Shown here one piece after another: positions 29,621 to 37,812 of a stretch of 38,420 nt of DNA (the first letter of the stretch is position 1; the number at the start of each line of letters is the position of its first letter). Source of the stretch: Actinomycetes bacterium (lineage in GTDB: Bacteria; Actinomycetota; Thermoleophilia; Solirubrobacterales; Solirubrobacteraceae); NCBI GenBank assembly GCA_021810705.1, contig JAJZID010000004.1, positions 1 to 38,420 on the forward strand. Direction: 5' to 3'. The notes under the pieces were generated by a model that was given only the letters and a program-made list of their open reading frames with translations, was not told where the DNA came from and made no database searches. The position numbers and the translations under genes are program-made.

Positions 29621-31312
29621 GACCCCCGCAACGCGGGATTCGAGGAAGCCATCGCGATGTCAGCCGCCAACGTATCCCAGCCGTCGAGTCCGCGACCCGG
29701 TGGTCCCGCGCATGCGAAGGCCGACGTTGCCGCGCCTGGAACAGGACCCAACGACGCGGGGCGCCCGCTGTTTCGCAGCATCCTGTTCGGCGGCGTGGCG
29801 GCAGACTCCGCGTTGGAGCAGCGTGAGGAGCCCGACTTCTTCGGTGACCTTAATCTCGACCAGGTGGTTGGGGCGATCGTGGCGCGCACGGGGCCGTACG
29901 AACTCGCTCCGTTCTTCCGCACGCCGCTGGAGGATCTGGACACGGTCCGCTTTCGCCAGGAGATCTTTGAGGATCTGGAGCGACCCGAGATTCACGAGCT
30001 CGCGACCCGCTTCGCTCAGCAGGAGCTGGTGGCGCACTATCGCTCGCAGCAGCGCGCGATGCGCGAGGAGCACGGCGACTTCGGCCACTACCACCGCGCC
30101 CGCGTCTTCCTGAACACCGTCCTTGCCTACTGCGACGCGGTCGAGCGACTCTCCGCAGATCTCGACACGGCCGGGGTGCGGGCGCGCGGGTTCAGGGGGC
30201 TGAACGGCTATCTGGCCGGCTACTTGTCTGGTGACGCGTTTCGCACGCTTCGCGACCAGGCGCGGGGCCTGGATGCGGAGCTTGACCAGGTGCGCTACTC
30301 CTTCCTGCTCAAGGGGTCGCGGATCACCGTCGGCCCATACGACGAGGAGCAACCGGATTACAGCGCGCAGGTCAGCGGCACCTTCGAGCGATTCCAGCAG
30401 GGCACCGGTCGCAGCTACCTGCCGAAGTTCGACGAGTGGGAGACCTACTCGGCGATCGGGGTGCTGCACCTCGTCGCCAAGGTCTACCCCGAGCTGTTCG
30501 CCCGGCTGGACGCGTTCTGCCGGCAGCATGCCGACTATCTGGATCACACGGTCGCGGTGTTCGACCGGGAGCTGGAGTTCTACCTCGGGTACCTCGACTA
30601 CATCCGGCCGCTGCGGGAAGCGGGCCTCAGCCTCAGCTACCCGCAGGTATCTGCCGAGGACAAGTCGATGCAGGCGCTCGACACGTTCGATCTCGCGCTC
30701 GCTGCGCAGCGGGTGCGCGAGAACGCCAAGGTGATCTGCAACGACGTGTGTTTGGGCGGCGCAGAGCGGACTCTAGTCGTAACGGGGCCCAACAATGGCG
30801 GTAAGACGACGCTCGCGCGCACGGTCGGGCAGCTCCACTACCTCGCCAAGCTCGGGTGCGCGATCCCCGGACGCGACACGCGCGTTTTCATGTGCGATGA
30901 GATTTTCACGCGCTTTGAACGCCGCGAGGACATCGCGACGCTCTCGGGCAAGCTCCAGGACGAACTCAACCGGCTGCGCGACGCGCTGGACGTCGCCACG
31001 CCCAACAGCCTGTTCATCCTCAACGAGATGTTCAACTCGACGACCGCGCAGGACGCGCTGTTCCTCAGCCGCGAGATCCTCGCGCGCATCAGCGACCTTG
31101 ACGCCTTGTGCGTGTGCGTCACGTTCCTCGACGAGCTCGCGACCTTCAACGACAAGACGGTAAGCATGGTCACCGGCGTCGACCCCGCCGATCCCGCGGT
31201 GCGGACATACAAGATCGTGCGTCGTCCGGCCGACGGGCGCGCATACGCCCGCGCGCTGGCCGAGAAATACGGTCTGACCTACGAGCAGCTGATCGAGCGA
31301 GGCCAACAGTGA
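29522..31312 (+). CDS. MutS-domain ATPase, first of a tandem pair
   Basis: 596 aa from the longest start; MASTND (29606) or MSAANV (29657) are credible later starts, since the first 60 residues are disordered. The C-terminal third is a MutS domain V ATPase: Walker A VVTGPNNGGKTTLA near residue 420 and Walker B region SLFILNEMFNSTTAQDA near 500, with Asn-Glu instead of the usual Asp-Glu. The preceding helical portion (about 110-400) resembles MutS core/lever helices. No mismatch-recognition domain (Phe-x-Glu) is present, so canonical mismatch repair is unlikely. The next gene overlaps by GTGA and encodes a related protein. DNA-structure sensing is plausible but unproven. Confidence 0.82.
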   Translation: MTPRLRDSGYPRMSRGDEARLRLRPRALMASTNDPRNAGFEEAIAMSAANVSQPSSPRPGGPAHAKADVAAPGTGPNDAGRPLFRSILFGGVAADSALEQREEPDFFGDLNLDQVVGAIVARTGPYELAPFFRTPLEDLDTVRFRQEIFEDLERPEIHELATRFAQQELVAHYRSQQRAMREEHGDFGHYHRARVFLNTVLAYCDAVERLSADLDTAGVRARGFRGLNGYLAGYLSGDAFRTLRDQARGLDAELDQVRYSFLLKGSRITVGPYDEEQPDYSAQVSGTFERFQQGTGRSYLPKFDEWETYSAIGVLHLVAKVYPELFARLDAFCRQHADYLDHTVAVFDRELEFYLGYLDYIRPLREAGLSLSYPQVSAEDKSMQALDTFDLALAAQRVRENAKVICNDVCLGGAERTLVVTGPNNGGKTTLARTVGQLHYLAKLGCAIPGRDTRVFMCDEIFTRFERREDIATLSGKLQDELNRLRDALDVATPNSLFILNEMFNSTTAQDALFLSREILARISDLDALCVCVTFLDELATFNDKTVSMVTGVDPADPAVRTYKIVRRPADGRAYARALAEKYGLTYEQLIERGQQ

Positions 31313-32802
31313 GGGCACGCCTGATGTTCGCCGATGGCGACTTCCGCGCCGAGCGCACACCCCGCGTCGGGGAGGAGGACTTGATCGCCGACCTTGAGCT
31401 CAACACGCTGTGGCAGGCGATGGCGCAAGGCGACGAGGTCGTCTGGGACTCGGCTAGCACCGCGATCTTGGACGGCCTCGACGCCCCCGAGCAGATTCGT
31501 TACCGCCAGGCGGTGCTCGCGGACTGCCTCGCAAACCCCGGCGTCGTCAGGGAGATCTACGCGCTCGCGGTACAAGCCGTCGCTGATGAGAGGCAGATCT
31601 ATCGGGGGATGTACAGCAACCGCGGCGAGGCGCTCGTCCGCCGCTCGATCAACGTGCTCGAGCTTCACACCAACGCGCTCAAGCGGCTGCGGCAGCTCGC
31701 CGAACACAACGCCAGCGGGTTTCGGTCCGAAGGGTTTGTCAGGTTCTTTGAGACGATCCGCACCGAGCTCGACGACGATTACTTCCGCGAGATCGCCGAA
31801 CATCTGCGGACACTCCGCTTCCGTGACGGCGTGGTCGCGACCGCCCGCCTGGGCAAGCTCGGGCAGGGCGTCGACTACGTGCTTCGCTCGCCACGCCGCA
31901 GCCACCGACTCCTGCGGTTCCTGCCCCAGTCGATCGGACGACCATCGTTTAGCTGGACGATCCCGCCGCGTGACGATGCCGGCAGCCAGGCGATGGGCGC
32001 GCTGCGCGACCGCGTGCTCGCGCTCGTCGCCAATGCCGTCGGCCAATCAGCCGACCACGTCACCGCCTTCTTCACGGCGCTTCGCGTCGAACTCGGGTTC
32101 TACGTCGGCTGCCTGCACCTACACGAGCAGCTGTCCGCCAAGGGCGAGCCGCTGTCGATGCCAGACCCGCACGAGCCCGGCCGCCTGACCCGCAACGCGC
32201 GTGGTCTCTACGACCCGTGCCTCTCGCTGCGCATCGAGGCGCGCGTGCAGAGCAACGATCTGCGAGCCGACGGCAAGCCGCTGATCATCGTCACCGGCGC
32301 CAACCAGGGCGGCAAGTCAACGTTCCTGCGCAGCCTCGGGCTGGCGCAGCTGATGATGCAGGCCGGAATGTTCGTCGCCGCCGACCAATACGCGGCCGAG
32401 ATCGTCGGCGGTGTGTTCACGCACTACAAACGTGAGGAGGACGCGAGCATGGTGAGCGGCAAGTTCGACGAGGAACTCGCGCGCATGAGCCATCTGGCGA
32501 AGGCGATCACCGCAGGCGATCTCCTGCTGTGCAACGAATCGTTTGCCGCCACCAACGAACGCGAAGGATCAGAGATCGCCACCGAAGTCATCCGCGCCAT
32601 GACCGACAACGGCAACACCGTCGTATTCGTCACCCACCTCTACGAGCTCGCCTCCCGCTTCCACCGCCAGCACCCGGACACGACCTTGTTCCTACGAGCC
32701 GACCGCGACAACGCAGGCACGCGCTCCTTCCAACTCCAAGAGGCCGGGCCGCTGCCCACCAGTTACGGCGCGGACCTCTACCGCCAAACCTTCGCCGCCT
32801 AA
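31309..32802 (+). CDS. MutS-domain ATPase, second of a tandem pair
   Basis: 497 aa from GTG 31309, which overlaps the upstream stop; ATG 31324, with GAGGG eight bases upstream, is nearly as likely. MutS domain V is at the C-terminus: Walker A IVTGANQGGKSTFLRSLGLA near residue 325, and DLLLCNESFAATNEREGSEI near 405 as Walker B plus signature, again Asn-Glu. THLYELASRF follows as the switch/His region. The N-terminal 300 residues are helical, without a mismatch-binding domain. It is related to, but clearly different from, its neighbour, which suggests an obligate heterodimer. Its target is unknown. Confidence 0.84.
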   Translation: MRARLMFADGDFRAERTPRVGEEDLIADLELNTLWQAMAQGDEVVWDSASTAILDGLDAPEQIRYRQAVLADCLANPGVVREIYALAVQAVADERQIYRGMYSNRGEALVRRSINVLELHTNALKRLRQLAEHNASGFRSEGFVRFFETIRTELDDDYFREIAEHLRTLRFRDGVVATARLGKLGQGVDYVLRSPRRSHRLLRFLPQSIGRPSFSWTIPPRDDAGSQAMGALRDRVLALVANAVGQSADHVTAFFTALRVELGFYVGCLHLHEQLSAKGEPLSMPDPHEPGRLTRNARGLYDPCLSLRIEARVQSNDLRADGKPLIIVTGANQGGKSTFLRSLGLAQLMMQAGMFVAADQYAAEIVGGVFTHYKREEDASMVSGKFDEELARMSHLAKAITAGDLLLCNESFAATNEREGSEIATEVIRAMTDNGNTVVFVTHLYELASRFHRQHPDTTLFLRADRDNAGTRSFQLQEAGPLPTSYGADLYRQTFAA

Positions 32803-32841
32803 ACGCCCCGCGGGGCAACAGCGAATCCCAGCCTCCAACAG

Positions 32842-32864
32842 GCCTGCCACGTATGCCGGCAGGC
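32842..32864. terminator. possible bidirectional terminator hairpin
   Basis: GCCTGCC and GGCAGGC pair around a nine-base loop between the convergent MutS-like gene and the small minus-strand gene ending at 32873. A second short palindrome, GCCCCGCGGGGC, lies at 32805-32816 just after the MutS-like stop. Neither has a T-run. Confidence 0.45.
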
Positions 32865-32872
32865 AATCGTGC

Positions 32873-33238
32873 CTATTTGGCTGCCACAGGCTCGTCGGCG
32901 GGCAGGCGGGTGCCGGAGCGGGCGGCCAATGTCGCATTGGCAAGCCGCAGCAACGTCTGCACGTCCGCTTTGGCTGCGCTCGCGGAGATGACCGGAAAGT
33001 GTCGCCACGTGAGTCGCGAGGCCGCGGATGCGTAGCGGTCCCACGCGCTCGCGAAACGATGCTCGGGGCCGTCCTCGACGATCTCAAAGCGATCGACTCC
33101 GGCGATGGTCATCGGGCAGCGGTGCCAGTGCCCGACCGTCACGCGCATGTCTGGGTCGGCCTCGAGCCGGTCTGTGAGCCGCTGGATAAGTTCGGCCGGC
33201 AACGCTTCGAGCGCCGTTTGGAGCTCTTGCGCTCTCAT
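32873..33238 (-). CDS. hypothetical protein downstream of triple-DUF190 gene
   Basis: A 121-aa soluble protein, MRAQELQTALEALPAELIQR, then VTVGHWHRCPMTIAGVDRFE and a helical C-terminus. AGGAGG lies nine bases before ATG 33238. It is the last gene of the long minus-strand series, 40 bp after the DUF190 protein. The WHRCPM stretch contains the only Cys. No family recognised. Confidence 0.6.
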   Translation of the reverse strand: MRAQELQTALEALPAELIQRLTDRLEADPDMRVTVGHWHRCPMTIAGVDRFEIVEDGPEHRFASAWDRYASAASRLTWRHFPVISASAAKADVQTLLRLANATLAARSGTRLPADEPVAAK

Positions 33239-33278
33239 CGTGCTTCGCCTCCTGTCTGCGATCGGGTTCGTTCCCGAG

Positions 33279-34358
33279 TCAAAACTGGTGTCTGGCGAGG
33301 CGTAGACCGCCGCGCGTTTCGGATTCGCTCATCGCCTGTGCTGCCGGCACCATCTCGCTGGTGACGAGACCGTGCTCGGAGGTGATCTCGTCGATGATTT
33401 GAAAGGAGTGGGCGATACGGTCGGGCCGGTCGATGACGATCGTGCAGACCGGTACGTGACGTCGAACCTGAAAGACCCGGTCACCGTGTGGTGCGTGATC
33501 GCCGTGGAAGCCCCAGATACCGCGCAGGACGGTCGCGCCGGCCGCCTCGGTCTCGCGCTGGAGGCGGTGGACGATCTCGAGGTGCAGCGGACGGCCATGC
33601 TGGCTGGCGCTGTGGGAGGTGTAGATCATCAGCTTCTGCCACATCGCCATCCCGTGCTCGTCGGTGCCGGGCAGCTCATGCGGCTCGGCGAGTAGCTCAC
33701 CGTCGCGCTTGCAGACACGCACGCGCTCGAGCGTCATCAGCGGCTCGTGCAGCAGCCCACCGAGCTCGGGCAGTACGGCGGCGATCTTGTCGCCGGCGCC
33801 GACGGCGATGACCATCATCGGAACGTCGGCGTTGCGCCCGAAGAATTTCGCGCGGAAGCGCCGGCCGCTGCGGGTTCCGTCGACGCCGAGCAGCACGCTC
33901 GCGCCGGCGATCCCGTGCCGGTAGAGCAGGTCGCAGATCGCCACGAATGCCGGTGTTCGGTAGACGCGCTGCTGCCGGCCGATGTAGATCGTGAGCTTCG
34001 TCGCTTCGCCGAGCTCTTCAGGTAGCTGCACCTGGCCGATCTCGCCTGAGAGCAGGCGGGCGCGTTCGAGCGTGATCAGGCCCCGGCGTTTGACCTGCAG
34101 CAGCAGTTCGAGCATCGATTCGATCCGTGCTCGCTCGTCGACGGCGATTGAGACGACCGGCAGATCCTCTGAAGAGGTGAGCTGCCGGTCGGTGTGGAGG
34201 TGGTGCAGGCGACCGAACCCTTCGGCGCCGCGCAGCATGATGCTCGCCGCCAGACGGTGGCCGCCGTAGATATTCATCAACTCGTCCGCGAGCAGACCGT
34301 CTTCGGTGCGGTCGCGCTCACCGAAATAGGTCGTGAGCTTGAGGCAGTCGTCGTTCAT
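33279..34358 (-). CDS. triple DUF190 (PII-like) protein
   Basis: A 359-aa protein with three DUF190-type ferredoxin-fold units: CLKLTTYFGERDR... (about 4-100), ATKLTIYIGRQQRVYRTPAF (about 118-215) and WQKLMIYTSHSASQHGRPLH (about 240-340). The first two carry a G-rich segment before the final strand (RGAEGFG; LGVDGTRSG), and the third reads RGIWGFHGDH. DUF190 proteins are PII-like and often encoded beside CrcB fluoride channels, as here. ATG 34358 overlaps the upstream crcB stop (ATGA). Single-domain DUF190 proteins are about 110 aa, so this is a triplication, possibly a covalent trimer. A regulatory role for the channel is inferred. Confidence 0.88.
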   Translation of the reverse strand: MNDDCLKLTTYFGERDRTEDGLLADELMNIYGGHRLAASIMLRGAEGFGRLHHLHTDRQLTSSEDLPVVSIAVDERARIESMLELLLQVKRRGLITLERARLLSGEIGQVQLPEELGEATKLTIYIGRQQRVYRTPAFVAICDLLYRHGIAGASVLLGVDGTRSGRRFRAKFFGRNADVPMMVIAVGAGDKIAAVLPELGGLLHEPLMTLERVRVCKRDGELLAEPHELPGTDEHGMAMWQKLMIYTSHSASQHGRPLHLEIVHRLQRETEAAGATVLRGIWGFHGDHAPHGDRVFQVRRHVPVCTIVIDRPDRIAHSFQIIDEITSEHGLVTSEMVPAAQAMSESETRGGLRLARHQF

Positions 34359-34720
34359 AGGTGTAGTCCGATCGTGCGGCCGAGCAGCGCCGCTCCGAAC
34401 CCGAGCAGCAGACTGATCACGGCATTGAGGATCGCCGGACGGAATTCCGCGTCTTCGGCGAGGCGGTAGGTCTCGAGCATCCAGGTTGAGAACGTCGTGT
34501 AGGTGCCGAGCGTTGCCGTGCCGGCGAGTAGGTACAGATTGCCTCCTGCACCTACGCCGACCAGCACGCCGAGCAGGAACGCCCCGGTGAGGTTGATCGC
34601 GAGCGTCCCGAGCGGAAAGTCGCGGCCGACACGGTCGGCGATCCGGGCGTCGACGACGAACCGGGCGATCGCGCCGACACCGCCGATCCCGGCAATCGCG
34701 AGCCACAGCCAGAACGTCAT
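34355..34720 (-). CDS. crcB: CrcB/Fluc fluoride channel subunit
   Basis: A 121-aa protein with four membrane segments: LWLAIAGIGGVGAIARFVVD, PLGTLAINLTGAFLLGVLVG (conserved Asn), ATLGTYTTFSTWMLETYRL (the TTFST pore motif with its Phe) and ILNAVISLLLGFGAALLGRT. Fluc channels export fluoride as dual-topology dimers. Here a second, different crcB overlaps by ATGA, so a heterodimer is expected. It is coupled to the DUF190 gene downstream. Confidence 0.93.
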   Translation of the reverse strand: MTFWLWLAIAGIGGVGAIARFVVDARIADRVGRDFPLGTLAINLTGAFLLGVLVGVGAGGNLYLLAGTATLGTYTTFSTWMLETYRLAEDAEFRPAILNAVISLLLGFGAALLGRTIGLHL

Positions 34721-35112
34721 GCGAGCCGAGCCCTCCGCACGATCGTCGTGGCCAACCAGATCGACAACAGACCAGCCGCGATGCTCGCGACGCCGTAGGC
34801 GACGGCAAGGCCGTAGCGGCCGCCCTCGACCATCTTGAGGATCTCGACCTCCATCGTCGAGAACGTGGTGTAGGCGCCGCACAGGCCGGTACCTAGAGCC
34901 GGCCGACGGTAGGTGGACTGTGGCAGCCGCTCCTGCAGGCGTGTGGCGAAATAGGCGAGCGCGAACGAGCCGCTGATGTTGATCGCGAAGATCGTCCACG
35001 GCCACGACGTGTCGCCTTGGGTGTAGCGCTGGCTGAGCCAGACCCGCGCGATCGCACCAATCGCGCCTCCGGCGAAGATCGCCGCGAGCTCCTGCCGATC
35101 GAACCGCCGCAT
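34717..35112 (-). CDS. crcB: CrcB/Fluc fluoride channel subunit
   Basis: A 131-aa protein with four membrane segments: AAIFAGGAIGAIARVWLSQR, TIFAINISGSFALAYFATR (Asn), GTGLCGAYTTFSTMEVEIL (TTFST motif) and GVASIAAGLLSIWLATTIV. Compared with its neighbour, the basic residues lie on different ends, consistent with the opposite topology seen in paired crcB genes. It sits 2 bp after the small membrane protein gene in the same operon. No fluoride riboswitch was recognised upstream. Confidence 0.93.
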   Translation of the reverse strand: MRRFDRQELAAIFAGGAIGAIARVWLSQRYTQGDTSWPWTIFAINISGSFALAYFATRLQERLPQSTYRRPALGTGLCGAYTTFSTMEVEILKMVEGGRYGLAVAYGVASIAAGLLSIWLATTIVRRARLA

Positions 35113-35114
35113 GC

Positions 35115-35405
35115 TCAGCTGTTATCAGATCGGCGGGCACGTTGGACCAGCCTTTGGACGCGAGTGTTCAGGTATGCGGCCACGCACCCTGCGGCCCAGC
35201 CAAACAGGAAGAGAGACATCTCCCGCAGCGTGTAATTGGCAGTGAGTCTGAAGACGATGCCGATCACGGCGCAGCCGAGCGCAGTGGTCAGGCAGATACG
35301 CATGATTCGGCGACGTGTCTCTTCGATCTGCTCGGGCGTCTTCGACCGGCGTCTCATCTCAGCGTCGTGAGTAGCCGTCTGAAGCCTCTCTCGCAAGCCG
35401 GTCAT
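35115..35405 (-). CDS. small two-helix membrane protein
   Basis: A 96-aa protein with a charged cytoplasmic N-terminus (HDAEMRRRSKTPEQIEETRR), two membrane segments (ICLTTALGCAVIGIVFRL; EMSLFLFGWAAGCVAAYL) and a basic C-terminus. It is wedged between USP (ATGA overlap at 35402) and crcB. No family recognised. It could be an accessory of either the fluoride channel or the membrane complex. Confidence 0.65.
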   Translation of the reverse strand: MTGLRERLQTATHDAEMRRRSKTPEQIEETRRRIMRICLTTALGCAVIGIVFRLTANYTLREMSLFLFGWAAGCVAAYLNTRVQRLVQRARRSDNS

Positions 35406-35833
35406 CGTGAGCCGTCGCTGACCACGAGGATTGGTGCGCCGTCCTCGATCAACTGCGGGGCAACGCCCTTGAGCAGCAGCCGGCCGGCGCGGCCTGAGCG
35501 ATGGTGGCCCGCGACGATCAGGTCAAACCCGTGCGCGTGGCAGTGCTCGAGCAGCGCCCGCGCGGGATCCTCGCCCTGGATGATCTCGTGGCTGACCTGC
35601 ACGCCGGCGCGACGTGCTCTGTCGGCGACCTCTTCAAACGATTGGCTGAGGTAGCGGTGTGCGGCTTGCGCTGTCTCCTCGCGGTCGGCGGCGGTCTCCG
35701 CATGCGCGGGGGAGTAGGCGACCGAGACGGCGACGAGCTCGGCGTCGTAGCGGCGGGTGAGATCGATGGCGGCATCAAAGGCGCGCAGCGCGACCTCGGA
35801 GCCGTCCCAGGCAAGCAGGATTCGTTGAAACAT
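35402..35833 (-). CDS. universal stress protein (UspA family)
   Basis: A 143-aa single-domain Usp: ILLAWDGSEVALRAFDAAID at the start and HGFDLIVAGHHRSGRAGRLL near residue 107, ending in APILVVSDGSR. The ATP-binding pattern G-x2-G-x9-G-S/T is modified, because the last position reads KGVA rather than G-S/T, so nucleotide binding is doubtful. The ATG shares its last-but-two base with the stop of the membrane subunit gene upstream (TGATG type). Co-expression with a respiratory-type complex and fluoride channels suggests a stress or energy-status function. Confidence 0.88.
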   Translation of the reverse strand: MFQRILLAWDGSEVALRAFDAAIDLTRRYDAELVAVSVAYSPAHAETAADREETAQAAHRYLSQSFEEVADRARRAGVQVSHEIIQGEDPARALLEHCHAHGFDLIVAGHHRSGRAGRLLLKGVAPQLIEDGAPILVVSDGSR

Positions 35834-37812
35834 CAGTGCAGGATGGGGATTAGGGACAGGGCAGCCAGCAATGCGACGAGCATGTACAGAAGGTAGGCGG
35901 ACAGACGCCCGGACTGGGTGGCGCGCACGAGCGCGGCCACGCGCAGAGCCAGGGTAGTGGCAGGCCGGTACAGGAAGCGGTCGATCGCCAGCACGACGCG
36001 CGTCTCGAGCACGTAGGACTCAATCGCCTCGTCCTCGCCCGCGGGCCGCAGCCGGCTGCGGAAGCCGAGCGGGCCGCGCAGGATCACGCGCATCGGGTTC
36101 GAGTAAGCCGACGGCCGGTACTGAACCGCGGCGAGCCGGGCGCCGCTGCCGGTGACCCACACCGGCGCCCGCCGCACGCGCCGACGGCGGTCGCCGCCAA
36201 AGGCGATCAGGGCCGCGAGCACCGCGTAGACGGGCAGCACCAGGCTGAGCCAGGTCGGGTCGAGCACCGCAAAGCCTGAGAACACCGGGGTCAGCACCAG
36301 CGGGCGGCTGATCGTGGTGGCGGCGAGGTTGAAGCCGATTAACGGCCGCAGGCCCGACCCGATCGCGTGGATCTCCCACGGCGCCACGGTGCCGAGGAAC
36401 AGGACGATGACCGCCAGCGCACCGGCCCCCAGCGGCCAGCGCGAGGGCTCGCGCAGGTGCGAGAGCCGCTCGCGCGCGCCGCCCAGGAAGATGAAGCTGT
36501 AGTACTTCGCGAAGGCGAGCAGACCGAACCCCGCGGTCAGCGCGAGCGTCGCCGCGGCGAGCGCGCAGAGCAGCCTGGAGAGCAGCGTCGGCATCCGGAA
36601 GGCCTGCAGCAGCGCCTGAAAGGTGAACCACTCGCTGACGAACCCGCCCAGCGGCGGGATCGCCGCCAGGGTCAGCGTCGCCAGCCCCAGCGACACAGCG
36701 CTGAACGGCATGCGGCGGGAGAGCCCGCCGAGCGGGTCGATCGTCCGCTCGCCGCTGGTGTAGCTGACGCGGTCGATGCTGATCAGCGCCAGCGTCTTTG
36801 AGAGGTTGTGCGCGCAGACGTGCAGCGTGCTGGCGAGCAGCCCGGCGGCGGCGAGCTTCGGCTGGTGCGCCGCGTGTCCGAGCAACGCCACCGCGAAGCC
36901 GACCAGTGCGACGCCGGCGTGTTCGACGGTCGAGTAGCCCAGGAACCTGCGCAGGTCGTCCTGGGCCAGCGCGTAGGTGATCCCGGTCACCGCGGTCACC
37001 GCGGCGACGATCAGCAGCGCGTCACCGCAACCGACCGGTAGCGGGCCGAGCACGTCGAACTCGAAGCGCCAGAGCCCATAGAACCCCGCACACAGCGCGA
37101 CCGACAGGGATGCCGCCCCGAGCCGGGGCGCCGAGCCATAGCCGGCGGGCAGCCCGCCCTGCAGCGGCAGCACGCCGACCTTGGTCGCGAAGCAGGTGAG
37201 GAACAGCGCGAACAGCACGTCGCGGGTGCCGGCCGAGAGCTGGGCGTGGCGCCACGCCTCCAGCGAGAAGCTGCCCGTGTGCGCGTACAACAGTCCGAAC
37301 GCGGCAAGCAACGCGGCGCCACCGAGCTTCGCCAGCCCGCCGGTGAGGTAGCCGCCGAGGAGATCCTCGCGGGTCTTGCTGGCGCTTGCGATGAGGTACA
37401 CGCAGAGCGTGATCGCCTCCCACGCGAGGAAGAACAGGAATCCGTTGTCGGAGCCGATCGCGACCGCGATGAACAGCACGAGCCCGCTGGCGAGGGTCGT
37501 GTGCCAGCGGCCTGCCGGCAACTCTGCGTAGGCGAGCGAGACCGCGGCGCCGGTGACCCCGGTGAGCGCCAGAAAGATGCCGGCAAGCCCGTCTGCCCGC
37601 AGGGCGCTGTGACCGAACCCGAGCCAGGCGCCGAGGTTCACGACCGGCTCGCTGCTGCCGATCGCGGCGGCGATGCCGACGATCACGAGCAGCACGCAGC
37701 CGAGCGCCGAGGACGAGGCGCCGAGGCGTTCGCGCCAGCGCGGCGGCCCGAGCCACGCCAATGGCACCGCCAACGCGAGCGCGCCCATCGCGATCGCGTA
37801 CAGAACACTCAT
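35833..37812 (-). CDS. HyfB/NuoL-like proton-translocating membrane subunit
   Basis: A 659-aa integral membrane protein of the NADH-quinone/Mrp antiporter superfamily, closest in style to HyfB/HycC of group 4 hydrogenase-type complexes. About 15 membrane segments are visible. LFFLAWEAITLCVYLIASAS (Glu in TM5), TCFATKVGVLPLQGGLPAGY (Lys in TM7), LRRFLGYSTVEHAGVALVGF and HNLSKTLALISIDRV carry the charged residues expected of the proton path. The C-terminal part has the long amphipathic region (about 560-600) and a last helix. It overlaps the HyfI-like gene (ATGA, 37809-37812). The complex it serves is only partly in the window. Confidence 0.88.
   Translation of the reverse strand: MSVLYAIAMGALALAVPLAWLGPPRWRERLGASSSALGCVLLVIVGIAAAIGSSEPVVNLGAWLGFGHSALRADGLAGIFLALTGVTGAAVSLAYAELPAGRWHTTLASGLVLFIAVAIGSDNGFLFFLAWEAITLCVYLIASASKTREDLLGGYLTGGLAKLGGAALLAAFGLLYAHTGSFSLEAWRHAQLSAGTRDVLFALFLTCFATKVGVLPLQGGLPAGYGSAPRLGAASLSVALCAGFYGLWRFEFDVLGPLPVGCGDALLIVAAVTAVTGITYALAQDDLRRFLGYSTVEHAGVALVGFAVALLGHAAHQPKLAAAGLLASTLHVCAHNLSKTLALISIDRVSYTSGERTIDPLGGLSRRMPFSAVSLGLATLTLAAIPPLGGFVSEWFTFQALLQAFRMPTLLSRLLCALAAATLALTAGFGLLAFAKYYSFIFLGGARERLSHLREPSRWPLGAGALAVIVLFLGTVAPWEIHAIGSGLRPLIGFNLAATTISRPLVLTPVFSGFAVLDPTWLSLVLPVYAVLAALIAFGGDRRRRVRRAPVWVTGSGARLAAVQYRPSAYSNPMRVILRGPLGFRSRLRPAGEDEAIESYVLETRVVLAIDRFLYRPATTLALRVAALVRATQSGRLSAYLLYMLVALLAALSLIPILH

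Noticed and set aside
35113-35420. fluoride riboswitch ahead of crcB
   Set aside because: crcB lies inside an overlapping operon, and no conserved riboswitch core was seen in the adjacent sequence.
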